Shown piece after piece: positions 1-9,118 of a stretch of 13,980 nt of DNA. The notes under the pieces were generated by a model. That model was not told the DNA's origin. It was given only the letters and a program-made list of their open reading frames with translations, and did not search any database. The DNA lies in NCBI GenBank assembly GCA_000697335.1, contig JNEM01007858.1:1-13980 (forward strand), given 5' to 3'. Position 1 is the stretch's first letter, and the number at the start of each line of letters is the position of its first letter. The translations under genes were made by a program, and so were the position numbers. This DNA is from Conidiobolus incongruus B7586 (Eukaryota; Entomophthoromycota; Entomophthoromycetes; Entomophthorales; Conidiobolaceae).

Positions 1-1263
1 TATAATAAATTTTAATTATTTAATTTAAGTTTATTTTATTAAATATTAATTAAGTTAATAGTAAAAATATAAGTGTTTTTATTTTATAACTTACTTTTGT
101 AAGTTAATATATATTTTTTTTAATAAAATAAATTTTATAGAAACTATATTATTTATCAATATATAAAAACTCAATAAAAAAGATAAAAAATAATTGTTTT
201 ATAAATAAAAAATAATATCATCAATAATACATCATTTAATATAAATAATATAGCTTATTAATTATATTAAATATTAAATATATTGAAAGAAATTACTATT
301 TTTAATTAAATTTCTGCTTAATATTTAATTGATTAAAATTATTTAAAAAGATTATATTAAAAAAATTTGATATTTTAGTATATTTAAAATATTAATTAAA
401 TGATATTAAGAAAAGGAATAGGTATCTATAATATGAAATAAATATTAAATATAAATATATTTATATTCAATATATAATTATAATAAGTATTTAAAAATTA
501 TGAATAAATTCTTATAATTATTATAGTAATTAGTTAAACTCAGATAACTTTTTTAAATTAAAATAATTTTAAATGAGTTTTAAATTAAACTAATAAATAT
601 TACTATAATTCCAATTTTTTTCTTTAAAAATATAAAAATCTCTATAACTTTATCTAAAACTAATCAATTTTGAATTGGAACTAATTAACAAATTTAAGGA
701 TAATACTTAAAATAAAGCTAATTCAATTTAACACTCTATATTTTAGTAATAATGAAATTGTTAAAATTAATTATTGAGAATAATGTATAAAAATTAAAAT
801 CAAAAGAATTTATGAATTATCAAATTTAGGATATTTTAATAATATATATTCATATATTGCTAATTTTAAATTCATTTGATAAAAGAAAATTTGGTATTAG
901 TAATGAGTGATTTTATAATATTGATATTAAGTTATTATAATAGTACATTATTTAATTATTAAATTTGACCAATTATTATTCAATTATTATTTCTTTAATT
1001 TATTTATGCTAACTAAATGAATATTCAAGCTGAGATTGGCTAAGATTATTTAATAAAGAGCTAAACCATAATATGAGAGGATTGAGATTGATAATTTTTA
1101 GTATTATTATCACGTTTTTTTGTTTATTGGTTGAGATATTATCATTATAATATCATATCCAAATTTTGAATCAGTATTAAATCTTGGTTAGAATTCTTAT
1201 TTCAAATATAATTGCAAATTGCTGTAATAATTTTTAAATATTATAAAATCTTAGTTTATTGAT
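1..1263. other. AT desert, no gene seen
   Basis: This stretch is extremely AT-rich and dense in stop codons in all six frames. No open frame, RNA gene or transposon signature was recognised. A slightly richer patch near 1020-1110 gave no convincing frame. It is probably intergenic sequence upstream of the secreted-protein gene relic that follows. Confidence 0.6.
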
Positions 1264-1935
1264 ATGAAACCATTTAATATTTTATTATTAACAGCCGCAA
1301 GCGCTTGGAATATTGACAAAAGTTTTAGTCCCTGTATGCAAGATGGAGATCGTGGTTTCATCTCCCGGAATAACGTCATTAGTGCCTGGTTCAAATTTAA
1401 AAGTGTTCAGAGCTTCCAGTAAATGTCCCGCCAAGTACTGTAAGTGTAGAATTATAGCTTCTGGATCTGTTCTACCACCAAAATTAACATCATTTGCATG
1501 CGTTGATGAAAATGGATGTAATTACACTGGAGCTAATGCTTTTGGACTCCCTTTTAGAAGAGTTGAGAGTAAAGGATGTAAACCTGAAGTGATCAAAGAG
1601 TCAGATTGCTAATTACAATTCAATCATTCCAATAAATTGATTAACATTGATTTGACGGGATATAATCTTGTCAATCACTCAAAAAACTGCGATTACTACA
1701 CTGAATTGAGAAGTCACATTGGAGAACACCCATTTCCTGAACTCTAATATTATATTATCACTAACAATCTAATAAACACATCTCTTTTATCTTCATTTCA
1801 ATAGTATCCAGTCTCTAAGTTTTCCTCGTAGCCCTCACAAAAGTATTGAATCTTGACGAGCGTGAGATATTTACTTTACTCCAAGAACCCGATTCACAGC
1901 AAGCAATTTTTACCTCATTTGGAGAATTCCATTAA
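1264..1935 (+). pseudogene. interrupted cysteine-rich secreted protein gene (family unknown)
   Basis: The sequence abruptly becomes GC-richer. An ATG at 1264 opens a frame beginning MKPFNILLLTAASAWN, a good signal peptide (Lys near the start, hydrophobic core, ASA cleavage-like site). That frame stops near 1420. A second frame is open from 1295 to 1612. From about 1410 it has the A/T-rich third positions of real coding DNA and encodes a cysteine-rich segment (KCPAKYCKC, then ACVDENGCNYTG and SKGCKPEV). After a TAA at 1610 the same frame continues for 44 codons with another Cys (NCDYYTELRSHIGEHPF) to a TAA at 1745, then meets TAG codons. From 1819 to 1932 the first frame is open again (VLNLDEREIFTLLQEPDSQQ). 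An acceptor-like AACAG precedes 1295, so an unseen upstream exon is an alternative to the signal-peptide start. I see a secreted or surface protein gene that is probably decayed. I do not recognise the family. The even Cys spacing is only loosely reminiscent of parasite surface proteins. Confidence 0.4.
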
Positions 1936-2347
1936 TTACCCCTAACTCTTGGTAACCTGTCGTTTACCACTGGCGATTCCACATTTAAGCTCTAAAAGTC
2001 TATTCCCTCTCACAATTACAGTCATCAGATTCGTTTAATAATCATAATAATTTTCACAAAAATGTTTTTATACTTCAACTTATACATTATATTATAATCT
2101 CCTCAATATTTTTAATAACACTGATATTCTGAATTAATTTTATCAAATATTATTCAATTATAAACCTTTAAATTACTAACATAATTAATTGAATTTGATA
2201 TTATAAATATTGTTAATTAAAGATTTATTATATTGATTGGAATTTTTATGTAAAATAATATATTCATTTTAAATTATTCATCCTAACTTTACAAATTCTA
2301 TCTAGTTACTTGAAATGGTATAAATTAATATTACTTATTAATTATAA

Positions 2348-2662
2348 CTTGGTTCAAATGTGACAATCTATCAACAATTATATGATAATAGTCTTAAAGT
2401 TCACTGTTCTGTAGATATCCAAATCTCATTTCATTGTCAACTGCCAAAACTTAAACACATCTGATTTTCTAAACAAATATTAACTTTACATCCCAAGTTG
2501 CAAAGTCCAAATCATTCAACCCTTAAGAAACTTCTCACATTTGTAAAATTGTACTATTTAAATCAAATTAATAAAATTCAATTTGAATTGATATTGATTT
2601 TATATTCAATCTTAAATAATTTAATAATTGAAAATTTTATTTTCAAAAAAAAAGAATATTAA
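2348..2662 (+). pseudogene. coding-like stretch with one internal TGA
   Basis: One frame here runs 104 codons with a single stop, a TGA at 2462-2464, although the DNA is about three-quarters A+T and chance would give many more stops. The first part (38 codons) contains LGSNVTIYQQLYDNSLKVHC and a second Cys shortly after. The second part (65 codons) is Leu/Ile/Lys/Asn-rich and begins FSKQILTLHPKLQSPNHSTL. There is no start codon at the front, so it would be an internal or 3' exon. It lies downstream of the secreted-protein relic on the same strand and could be its 3' end, or an independent gene fragment. The product is not recognised. The TGA could be a mutated Trp or Arg codon. Confidence 0.3.
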
Positions 2663-2883
2663 ATTAGATATCAAAATTTAAAAATAATATTATAATTATA
2701 TGAAATGATTTCAAACTATGAAAAATTTATTAATCTTTAAACTTAATACTTGGTGAATTTTAAATTCTAATTTATAAAAAATTAAAATCTAAACTCATTT
2801 ATCAATAAATCGTTTGCTAAAAATATTTTGTAATATATGATTTCTTATTTTATGGTTATGACTTGTATTTGAATTGTGTCAAT

Positions 2884-4319
2884 TTAAGGTGATTCATGAT
2901 TTGTTAAGTCAGAAATATCACTAGTATAGTCGTCCTCGTTTGGGAAACTCGGTTTCGACGTGTTGGTGTCTGCTTTACCTTCTGCAAGAGAGTGATCCTC
3001 TGTCGTGGGTTTGGGCGTTGGTGACTTGTCTTTGGCAGTGGATTTGGGTGATGTGATAGGATCAGGATCCTCTTTGGATTCGTTCTTTGATGATTGTTGA
3101 GGTTCCGGGTCCTTGTCCTCGGATGTGGGCTTAGTAATGGGTGATCCAGGTTTCAAATCGTTCGATTTAGGATCCCCATTGCTACTAGGTTCTTGATTCT
3201 GAGTCTCCTTTGCGCTAAGATCATCATTAACGTGAGCTTCTAAATTATCGTGATTTTTTGGAGGTTCAATATCCAGCCTTGAGTCGCTCTCCTTCTTTGG
3301 CGGTGTAGTGTTAAGTCGATTACTGATATTAGGATCATTAGGATTATCATCCCCTTCCAAATCCTCCAAATCATCGTCGTCGTTTGGGTCATCCTCAATC
3401 ATGTAGTTAGATTCTTCCCTCAAATTGTCAGCTTCGCTATTACGACTCTTAGATTGATTGGAATGATTCACACTGGGTTTGGTGTTACCATCTAATAATG
3501 AATCATCATTCTCACGTTCACCCTCGTGATCCTCATCGTCATCATCTCCATTCAAATCCCTATTAGTACTGAAATTGGATAGATATTGATTGGGATCCTC
3601 GTAACCACCATCGTCCAAATGCTCAGGATCTTCCACAATGTTGTAAAAATGTAATCGTCTCTTCCTGGAATTGCGATCGCTCGGTAAGCTCCTCTTTTGA
3701 CGTTGATCATAATCTTGGTGGTCATCGTCCGACCCCTCTGAGCTTTGGTGATAAAAGTAATGTAAATCGGCGTCGCTTTCATAGGGCGTATTCAGGTCGT
3801 GAGACTCTAAACCAGCTAATTCAAATTAGTTGAAATACTAAATAATTTGGATAGTAGTTACTCTCATATCTAACTTTTAACAAACTTCTAGCCAAAACAT
3901 AGTCCCCATCTGGCCTATGCGATTGCCAGAACTTATCCAATTTGCTTTGAATCCCTTTCAAGGATAGGTTACTCGTATTAATATCTAAACCTCGACAAAT
4001 TCGCATTAAGGTGTTAGTCTCTAATTTAGAACTATCAAACTTATAAAATTAATGATAAATTTTAAAATTTTAAACCTATATTTACTTGAACTCGGGTTTC
4101 GCCACCTCGGGATGTGCTTACAACTATTGGGTTATTGGTCACTAAATTCTTATTACGTTTGTTAATGTATTTGTCGTAATGCGTTAAATTTTCATCTTCA
4201 CTGGTATCAGAATCGGATTTGAATTCAGTTTGGGATTTGGTGTCTTTATTGTTAGATGAAGTACCGTTTTGGGGCTTAGCTTGGGGTTTATTAGAGTTGG
4301 GACCTCCGTTTTTTATCAT
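2884..4319 (-). CDS. SAP30-like protein with long acidic disordered tail, three exons
   Basis: Three exons were assembled: 4319-4086, 4039-3862 and 3815-2884, with two 46-bp introns that start GTAAAT and GTAACT and end TATAAG and AATTAG. The spliced frame is uninterrupted: 448 codons including TAA. The start is an ATG (MIKNGGPNSNKPQ) at 4319. Residues 1-78 are polar and low in complexity. Exon 2 encodes a compact folded segment, FDSSKLETNTLMRICRGLDI at about 79-98, followed by a predicted helical part ending DGDYVLARSLLKVRYE. Its spacing of D..KL...TL.R..R matches the Sin3-binding domain of SAP30, a subunit of Sin3 histone deacetylase complexes. A basic stretch around RNSRKRRLHF in exon 3 could be a nuclear localisation signal. 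The rest is rich in Asp, Glu, Ser, Pro and Lys, with runs such as NGDDDDEDHEGE and DDPNDDDDLEDLEGDD, and is almost certainly disordered. The gene structure is firm. The SAP30 link rests on motif memory only. All Gln codons are CAA or CAG and none is TAA/TAG. Confidence 0.75.
3816..3861 (-). other. 46-bp intron 2 of the SAP30-like gene
   Basis: The donor is GTAACTACT and the acceptor TTTGAATTAG, in phase 1 (A + CT, giving Thr). This is the only pairing that joins the exon 2 frame to the long exon 3 frame without a stop. Confidence 0.7.
4040..4085 (-). other. 46-bp intron 1 of the SAP30-like gene
   Basis: The donor is GTAAATATAG and the acceptor TTTTATAAG. Removing it joins CAA to TTT in phase 0 and links the two open frames. 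Two further AG dinucleotides just downstream (at 4032 and 4021) would each give an immediate stop, so they are rejected as acceptors. Confidence 0.7.
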
Positions 4320-4359
4320 TTTATTGATATTTGTTAGTTAATTTAAGTTTTCAGATTGT

Positions 4360-4371
4360 GGTTAGGGTTAG
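4360..4371 (+). promoter_or_regulatory. two TTAGGG-like repeats upstream of the SAP30-like gene
   Basis: GGTTAGGGTTAG lies about 40-50 bp upstream of the ATG of the minus-strand SAP30-like gene, where it reads CTAACCCTAACC. It resembles telomere repeats, and also the telo-box promoter elements known from other eukaryotes. The single occurrence and its position before a gene favour a promoter element over a true telomeric tract. Confidence 0.3.
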
Positions 4372-4379
4372 AGATTAAA

Positions 4380-4750
4380 AATGAAACTTAAATCATTGAG
4401 AGATTATGGTAATTTTAATTAATATATTTATATGGTAAGAATTGACCAATTAAAATTTAAGACTATTAATTCAATTTAATTCCTTTAAAATTTGAATTCA
4501 TTGATTTAAAAATTATAATAAAATACAAAAAAAAATTATAAAATGTTTTAATATTTATTAAAACCATAAAATTAATTATATTCAAATAATCTTAAATTTC
4601 AGTAATCATCACTTTTTCATTCTTAATACCAAGAACATTCAATAATTTTATTTTGTCACTCATAAATTAAAGTATCAGGTTACTATAACTATAAAACGCT
4701 CTTAACTAACAATTAGCAATATTTTTATCAAATAAAAAAGAAATAACTTT
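4380..4750. other. AT-rich spacer
   Basis: This is AT-rich sequence between the start of the SAP30-like gene and the next GC-richer island. It should contain at least the promoter of the SAP30-like gene. No other feature is visible. Confidence 0.5.
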
Positions 4751-5600
4751 ATATTTTCGGTGTCTGTACGACTACATCTCACAGAGTATATGGGCTGATC
4801 ATCGCTTCTGGAGAAGGAGTCTCTTTTGATGTATGGTAGTAACCTACTACATTAATATTTTATAGTATCCCAACAAAATTTAGTATTTTTGTAATATTCA
4901 GGTAAATTTAATAGGTAATGCGAATCTTGGGGAAGAAGCTAAGCCATTGGCACAATGACCAGTTTGGATTGATGGGCGATACGGAAGTGAGCAATTTTAC
5001 AGTTTGGGAAAAAAATGTTCTTCAAAGTAATTGAAAATGAGATTAATGCAAATATCTAAACTTAACAGGTGGAGGGAGAATATAAGTAGTGTATTTTAAT
5101 GTGTGATACTGGAGTTAAATTTACTGTGCTGAATAGTGATCATTTTGTATTGATGAGAAATCGTCACCTACAGTGGCAAATGCCAAATTTGTCTTGAAGT
5201 GGTAGTGTTTGCAATAGTTGTGTACAACTTGGCCATTGGATTCAATCAATGCTCAACGTTTGTATTATTTATCTAATTAATTCATTATGAGATATATTAA
5301 GTAATTTTAATTTCAGTTACCTCTATCAATATCTTGATAAGTTATCAATATAAAGCAATTTTAAAATTTAGCTAAATCCATAGTAGATAGCCAATGCCAA
5401 TTTAATGTTTTTGGCGGAATTATTACCCTTAATTTTTATCTCATTTTATACTCCAACTTGCTTGACTGCCTTCAAGGTCTGGTAGTATTTCAACCTTGAA
5501 AAGGAGCTTATGTCCTATTCAAAACAGTAAGAGTGATTGTTTGAAATATGTTTGCAAAATTGCCCATTAAAGTCATCTCACCGAATATACGATATTGATA
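4750..5600 (-). pseudogene. GC-richer island, probably a decayed minus-strand gene
   Basis: The whole island is markedly GC-richer than its flanks and contains gene-like frames on both strands, none open throughout. The minus strand is favoured. A 42-codon stretch at 5251-5125 (starting ALIESNGQVVHNYCKHYHFK, later VGDDFSSIQNDHYS) has no stop and is bounded by splice-like sites: GTAACT at 5320 upstream and GTAAAT at 5124 downstream. Further upstream on the same strand another frame reads NNHSYCFE, then FSRLKYYQTLKAVKQVGV, between TAG and TAA codons. Plus-strand frames such as ISQSIWADHRFWRRSLF at 4760-4830 also look protein-like, so the strand is not settled. No product is recognised. The island could be a multi-exon gene I cannot resolve, or a gene decayed by point mutation. 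Confidence 0.3.
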
Positions 5601-5639
5601 TTATTTAAATGAAAACCTTGGTTTTCAATATTAATAAAA

Positions 5640-6249
5640 AATAATAACGTTAAAGATGGGTATTGCATTTCTAATACATATTCACGATAATGAAATTATT
5701 GTCAAAACTCTTAAGTTTGAATTGAATACATGCTAATCATAAATATTAATAATATATTATATTAATTAGGAAACAAAAGACTACTTAGTTTAATGATTTC
5801 TGTTAAATATTATATTAATGTTGATATATTATTATTAATTTATTTTGATATAATATCAGTTTTAGTCTGGATTGGATTTAATTCAATATAGTAGATTTTG
5901 GAAATTTCTTAAAATTTTTTTTCCAAAATAATAATTTCATTAATTACTGAATAATAAAAAATAAAAAAATTAAAAATATCTCTTTATTATTATAATAATA
6001 CTAAATGATAGCCATTATTTTTATCTTTTCTCAATATAATTAGCAAAGGTTCATTGATCAAATAAATTTAATATATATTGAGTTTTTAATTAATCTTTCA
6101 TTGAGATTTGATTTGCAATGAGATCATTGGTTAGTTTTTAAATATTGATTTGAATCATATCTTAATTTGGAAATTCTTTCATTATAACAAAACTTTTATT
6201 ATCAAAAAAAATTTTAATTATCCAATAATTTTAAATATAACTGACAATC
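5640..6249. other. AT desert
   Basis: Very AT-rich sequence dense in stops on both strands. No gene, repeat family or RNA structure was recognised. Confidence 0.5.
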
Positions 6250-6330
6250 ATGAATTTTGGAGGAACTAGGCTTTTAAAGCTTAAGCAAGGAATATTTACT
6301 AATAAAGAAGGGTTTACCTCAAAGCTATAA
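6250..6330 (+). CDS. isolated 26-codon ORF, possible micro-gene
   Basis: An 81-bp patch of distinctly higher GC stands alone in a desert and coincides with an ATG-to-TAA ORF that begins MNFGGTRLLKLKQG and ends GFTSKL. The peptide is basic and mixed in composition, unlike the Asn/Lys/Ile strings produced by chance in the flanks. No splice donor was found that would extend it. It might be a very small protein, an exon of something larger, or chance. No family is recognised. Confidence 0.2.
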   Translation: MNFGGTRLLKLKQGIFTNKEGFTSKL

Positions 6331-6989
6331 GTAATTAAAAAGATTTAGTAAATAAAATATAAATAACTTAACATTAATTGGGTTTTTTGAATAAAATAAA
6401 TATCTCATAATTATTATTATATATTATAATTTATAATTGTTATAAATAACTTAAAGGTGTTATATTTTCAAAATAAAAATAACTAAATGATATTTATATA
6501 TTAATTTATAATTAACCTATATTAATTATTATTATTAAATTTTATAATTTAAAATAACTTTTTCTAATATATGATAGAATTAATTAATTTATAAAAAAAT
6601 ATATTTTTTAAAATAATATTTTAATTTAGTATGGTGATTATAATTGCTTAATTAGTTGTGAAAAGATTGTTAATTATAATATAATTATTCTTTAATTCAA
6701 CAATAATTAGAATATTGAAAATATTATTATCATTAATATGATTATTTTAACTAAAAGTATTATTTCAAATATAAATTTAAAAAGTTACTTTTTTTATTCT
6801 AATAAGTAAATCTTTTAATATTAATAATATACATAATATTTAATTAATTATTATTATAAATTATAAAATAATATAACTTTAAAATCAAAATCAAAATCAA
6901 ATATAATAATTAATTTATTTATAAAAAAGATTAATTAAAAATATGAAATTTTTATTCTTTTAAATTATTAATCACTATTTGCCATATTA
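6331..6989. other. AT desert with a short tandem repeat
   Basis: This stretch is almost pure A+T. The only structure noted is a three-unit tandem of AAAATC at 6881-6901. No coding frame stands out. Confidence 0.5.
6881..6901 (+). repeat. short tandem repeat (AAAATC)3
   Basis: Three consecutive AAAATC units followed by AAA. It is a low-complexity tract with no evident function. Confidence 0.6.
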
Positions 6990-7950
6990 TTGATAAACTC
7001 ATAATACCTAATGAATAGCGTTTTTTATTTAAAAAAGAGATTTAATATATTATAAATTTAGTTAATTTAGTTTTTGGCACTTTCTTTATTATATGTTTAT
7101 TTTTTAATTATATAATGAAATTATAATTATATTAGTTAAAATCTTGTGAATATACTAGATATGGTAGCATTTGTTAGCTGTTTTTAGTAAGAAAAACTTT
7201 TATAACTTTGATTTTATATATTTTAAAATTAATAGGCAGAATAATGGATATTAATTTATATTAAACCACCGTTTAGAAATTGCTAAGTTCGAAGAAAAAA
7301 TTTATAATTTATAATAAATTTTCTTAACTTCAAAGATTAAATAGAAAGCCTTTAAATTATTATGATCTATTGTAATGATTAATATTCTAAGATAAATAAA
7401 ATGCTTTTTATTTGAATTTGTGAAAAAGCTTGCTTTGATTTAACGAACCTTCTTGATTTAAGTTTAAATAAAGGAATATATACAGGAATCTATGATTTAT
7501 TAATGATAATGATATAATATACAAGTTTAGGTTTCTAGATATATTATATTTAATTTTTTATAGTTGTAGCTATCTTAAATTTCTTCTAAATTTGTGTCAA
7601 AATACAAGATATCAATTTTTCATTGATATTAATTAAACTAAGTTTAAATATCTATATATATGATATACTTATCTAATTGATTTTAAAATGCTTTGATCAT
7701 TTTCTTAATGAAATAAAAGGGTGATTTTTAATGTAATTTTATTTTCTTGATAATTGAAAAAGTTATGGTAGAAATTGGCTTGCCAGATATTGGCAAATTT
7801 TGGATAGCTTGTCTTCTAGTTTTAAAGTCACAAATCCAGCAATAAATTTTAGTGTTAAATAGGCTATTTTCTCTATAAGCTGCTTGTAAATTTTGAAGAT
7901 TTTAGAGGGTTTGTAGTTGAGTTGTAATGCTACCCAAATAAAAAACTAGT
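6990..7950 (-). mobile_element. Tc1/mariner transposon relic, copy A
   Basis: This copy aligns over its full length with the relic at 11908-12870; both are about 960 bp and both are on the minus strand. Read on the minus strand, the N-terminal part (about 7885-7740) encodes a helix-turn-helix-like segment, AAYRENSLFNTKIYCWICDF, then NLPISGKPIST, which matches the conserved layout of mariner transposases (AY..N.LS...V..W...F, then SGRPST). Around 7510-7440 comes a segment corresponding to the catalytic DESW region, then PLFKLKSRRFVK. At 7170-7141 lies MLPYLVYSQD, the degenerate counterpart of the LP-YSPDLNP motif near the third catalytic Asp. Many stops and frame changes interrupt it, so it cannot make transposase. 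Terminal inverted repeats were not identified, so the ends are set by the limit of similarity to copy B. Confidence 0.7.
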
Positions 7951-8489
7951 GTTAATTATTCTCTGGTTTTACCATGTGTGAATTTAAAACATAATTTTCA
8001 AATCAAATAAATATAATAATAATAATTAATACAAATAAATTTATATTATATAATTTTTTATTCTATGAATTTTATTATTATTTTATTTTTATTCCGATAT
8101 TCTAAAATTTTAATATGCTTGAAAAATAGGAAATTACAAAAAGGTTCCATTTCTTATTATCCAATATTATATGACATTATAAACTATTTGAAAATTATGT
8201 TTTTAACAAAATGTTGGTTGATTAATAAATAAGTAAACTTTACTTAGAAAATATAGTTACTGAATTATAAATTATTAATTGAGTGATGTAAACTGAGTTG
8301 AATTCGTTAATAATTAGTCTAATGTAAACTTAAATAAGGTATTATTAATTAGAAAAATTTAGTTAAAAGTATTCAAATATAATATTTGTAAATAATTGTA
8401 ATAATTGAAAAAAAATAATCTAAATAAAAAATAAATAAATAAATAAAATTTGTTAATATTTATTATATTATTTAATTTAAAAATAATTT
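7951..8489. other. AT-rich spacer with an AAAT microsatellite
   Basis: This is AT-rich DNA between mariner copy A and the end of the S16 gene. It holds a tract of AAAT repeats near 8430-8448 and, next to S16, presumably the 3' end signals of that gene. No coding frame was supported. Confidence 0.5.
8430..8448 (+). repeat. AAAT microsatellite
   Basis: Four to five tandem AAAT units about 50 bp beyond the S16 stop codon, on the 3' side of that gene. This is simple-sequence DNA. Confidence 0.6.
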
Positions 8490-8854
8490 CTAATTTCTCT
8501 TATCTTGAGTTAACTTTAAAGCAGCTTGTTGGAATTGGTTCAAGGGCTTGGGAGGTAATAAACCAGCCTAAACATTTTATTAATAAAATTAATGAAATTA
8601 ATTTAAATTCTTTTTACCTTAGACAATATTTTATGAGCGGTATCGGATACTTGAACATTGTTGCCAATCCAGTATTTAACGCGAGAAACGTTGAGCGCTA
8701 TTTGTTTAACGCCATCTTTGTTTGGAAGTGGGTCATAATAACCTAATTTTTCAACATGTTGGCGATCTCTGGGTGATCTAATATGAGCCAAAACAATTTG
8801 ATATAAGGGACGTTTGTGGCATCCTCCTTTAGCGAGTCTGATTTTAAGTACCAT
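8490..8854 (-). CDS. bacterial-type ribosomal protein S16, organellar, two exons
   Basis: Exon 1 is 8854-8618 and exon 2 is 8567-8490, separated by a 50-bp GT-AG intron. Together they encode 104 residues, a normal length for bS16. The N-terminus MVLKIRLAKGGCHKRPLYQI is the canonical S16 start (IRLA..G....P.Y.IV). It continues with SPRDRQHVEKLGYYDPLPN, the ALN..R.KYWIG block and, across the splice, ILSKAGLLPPKP. The AGLLPP block lies in exon 2, which confirms the splice. S16 binds 16S-type rRNA in small-subunit assembly. In a nucleus this gene serves mitochondria, or possibly a plastid. No separate presequence precedes the conserved Met, so either the basic N-terminus acts as the import signal or a further upstream exon is missed. 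All seven Gln codons are CAA and Trp is TGG. The stop is TAG. The gene appears intact. Confidence 0.92.
8568..8617 (-). other. 50-bp intron of the S16 gene
   Basis: Donor GTAAAAAG, acceptor ATGTTTAG, phase 0. Without splicing, the frame runs four codons into the intron and stops. With splicing, it recovers the conserved AGLLPP motif of S16. Confidence 0.9.
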
Positions 8855-8953
8855 GTCTGATTATTATATTTGTATTTTTATTTAATATGCTTAAATTTTA
8901 ATATGGTTATGAGTAAATTTGGATTAAATATTAAATTGAAATATGTGAAGTTT

Positions 8954-9118
8954 ATGGGATTGCTCTCGAATCTATTTATGGTATTTTTTGATTTTATTCA
9001 TAAATCAGATATCAAAGATTTATAGCATTTGGGTATAAATGTATTTAATTTTATCTTTCTTGGCGAAGTTGAGTATTATAATACTGGATATTGTATTCTA
9101 TCATATAAATTAATCTAA
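8954..9118 (+). pseudogene. short coding-like stretch with one TAG, faintly Arf-like
   Basis: An ATG at 8954 starts a 55-codon frame ending with TAA at 9118 and interrupted once by TAG at 9023-9025. The front reads MGLLSNLFMVFFDF, resembling the myristoylated MGL..S.LF..FF start of Arf-family GTPases. The second half contains FLGEVEYYNTGY, which could correspond to the LGEV..TIPT.GFN region. The P-loop GxxxxGK(T/S) that should lie between them is not present, so a functional GTPase is excluded. It begins 100 bp from the S16 start and is divergently oriented, so the two may share a promoter region. This could be a decayed gene fragment or coincidence. Confidence 0.2.

Noticed and set aside
3552-3782. 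76-codon minus-strand frame inside the SAP30-like gene
   Set aside because: It lies in another frame of exon 3, whose acidic frame is continuous with the other exons. It is a shadow frame.
4360-4371. Chromosome end or true telomeric array
   Set aside because: Only two TTAGGG-like units are present, flanked by unique sequence and next to an intact gene.
4760-5260. Mitochondrial DNA insertion with TGA as Trp
   Set aside because: No mitochondrial protein or rRNA was recognisable, and TAA/TAG also interrupt the same frames.
5030-5600. Plus-strand frame resembling membrane segments of a P-type ATPase when all stops are read through
   Set aside because: It needs many stops read as Gln or Trp, has high third-position GC, and hydrophobic runs appear easily as shadow frames. 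No catalytic motif was seen.
8450-8746. 98-codon plus-strand frame overlapping S16
   Set aside because: It is antisense to the clearly conserved S16 gene and runs across its intron, so it is a shadow frame.
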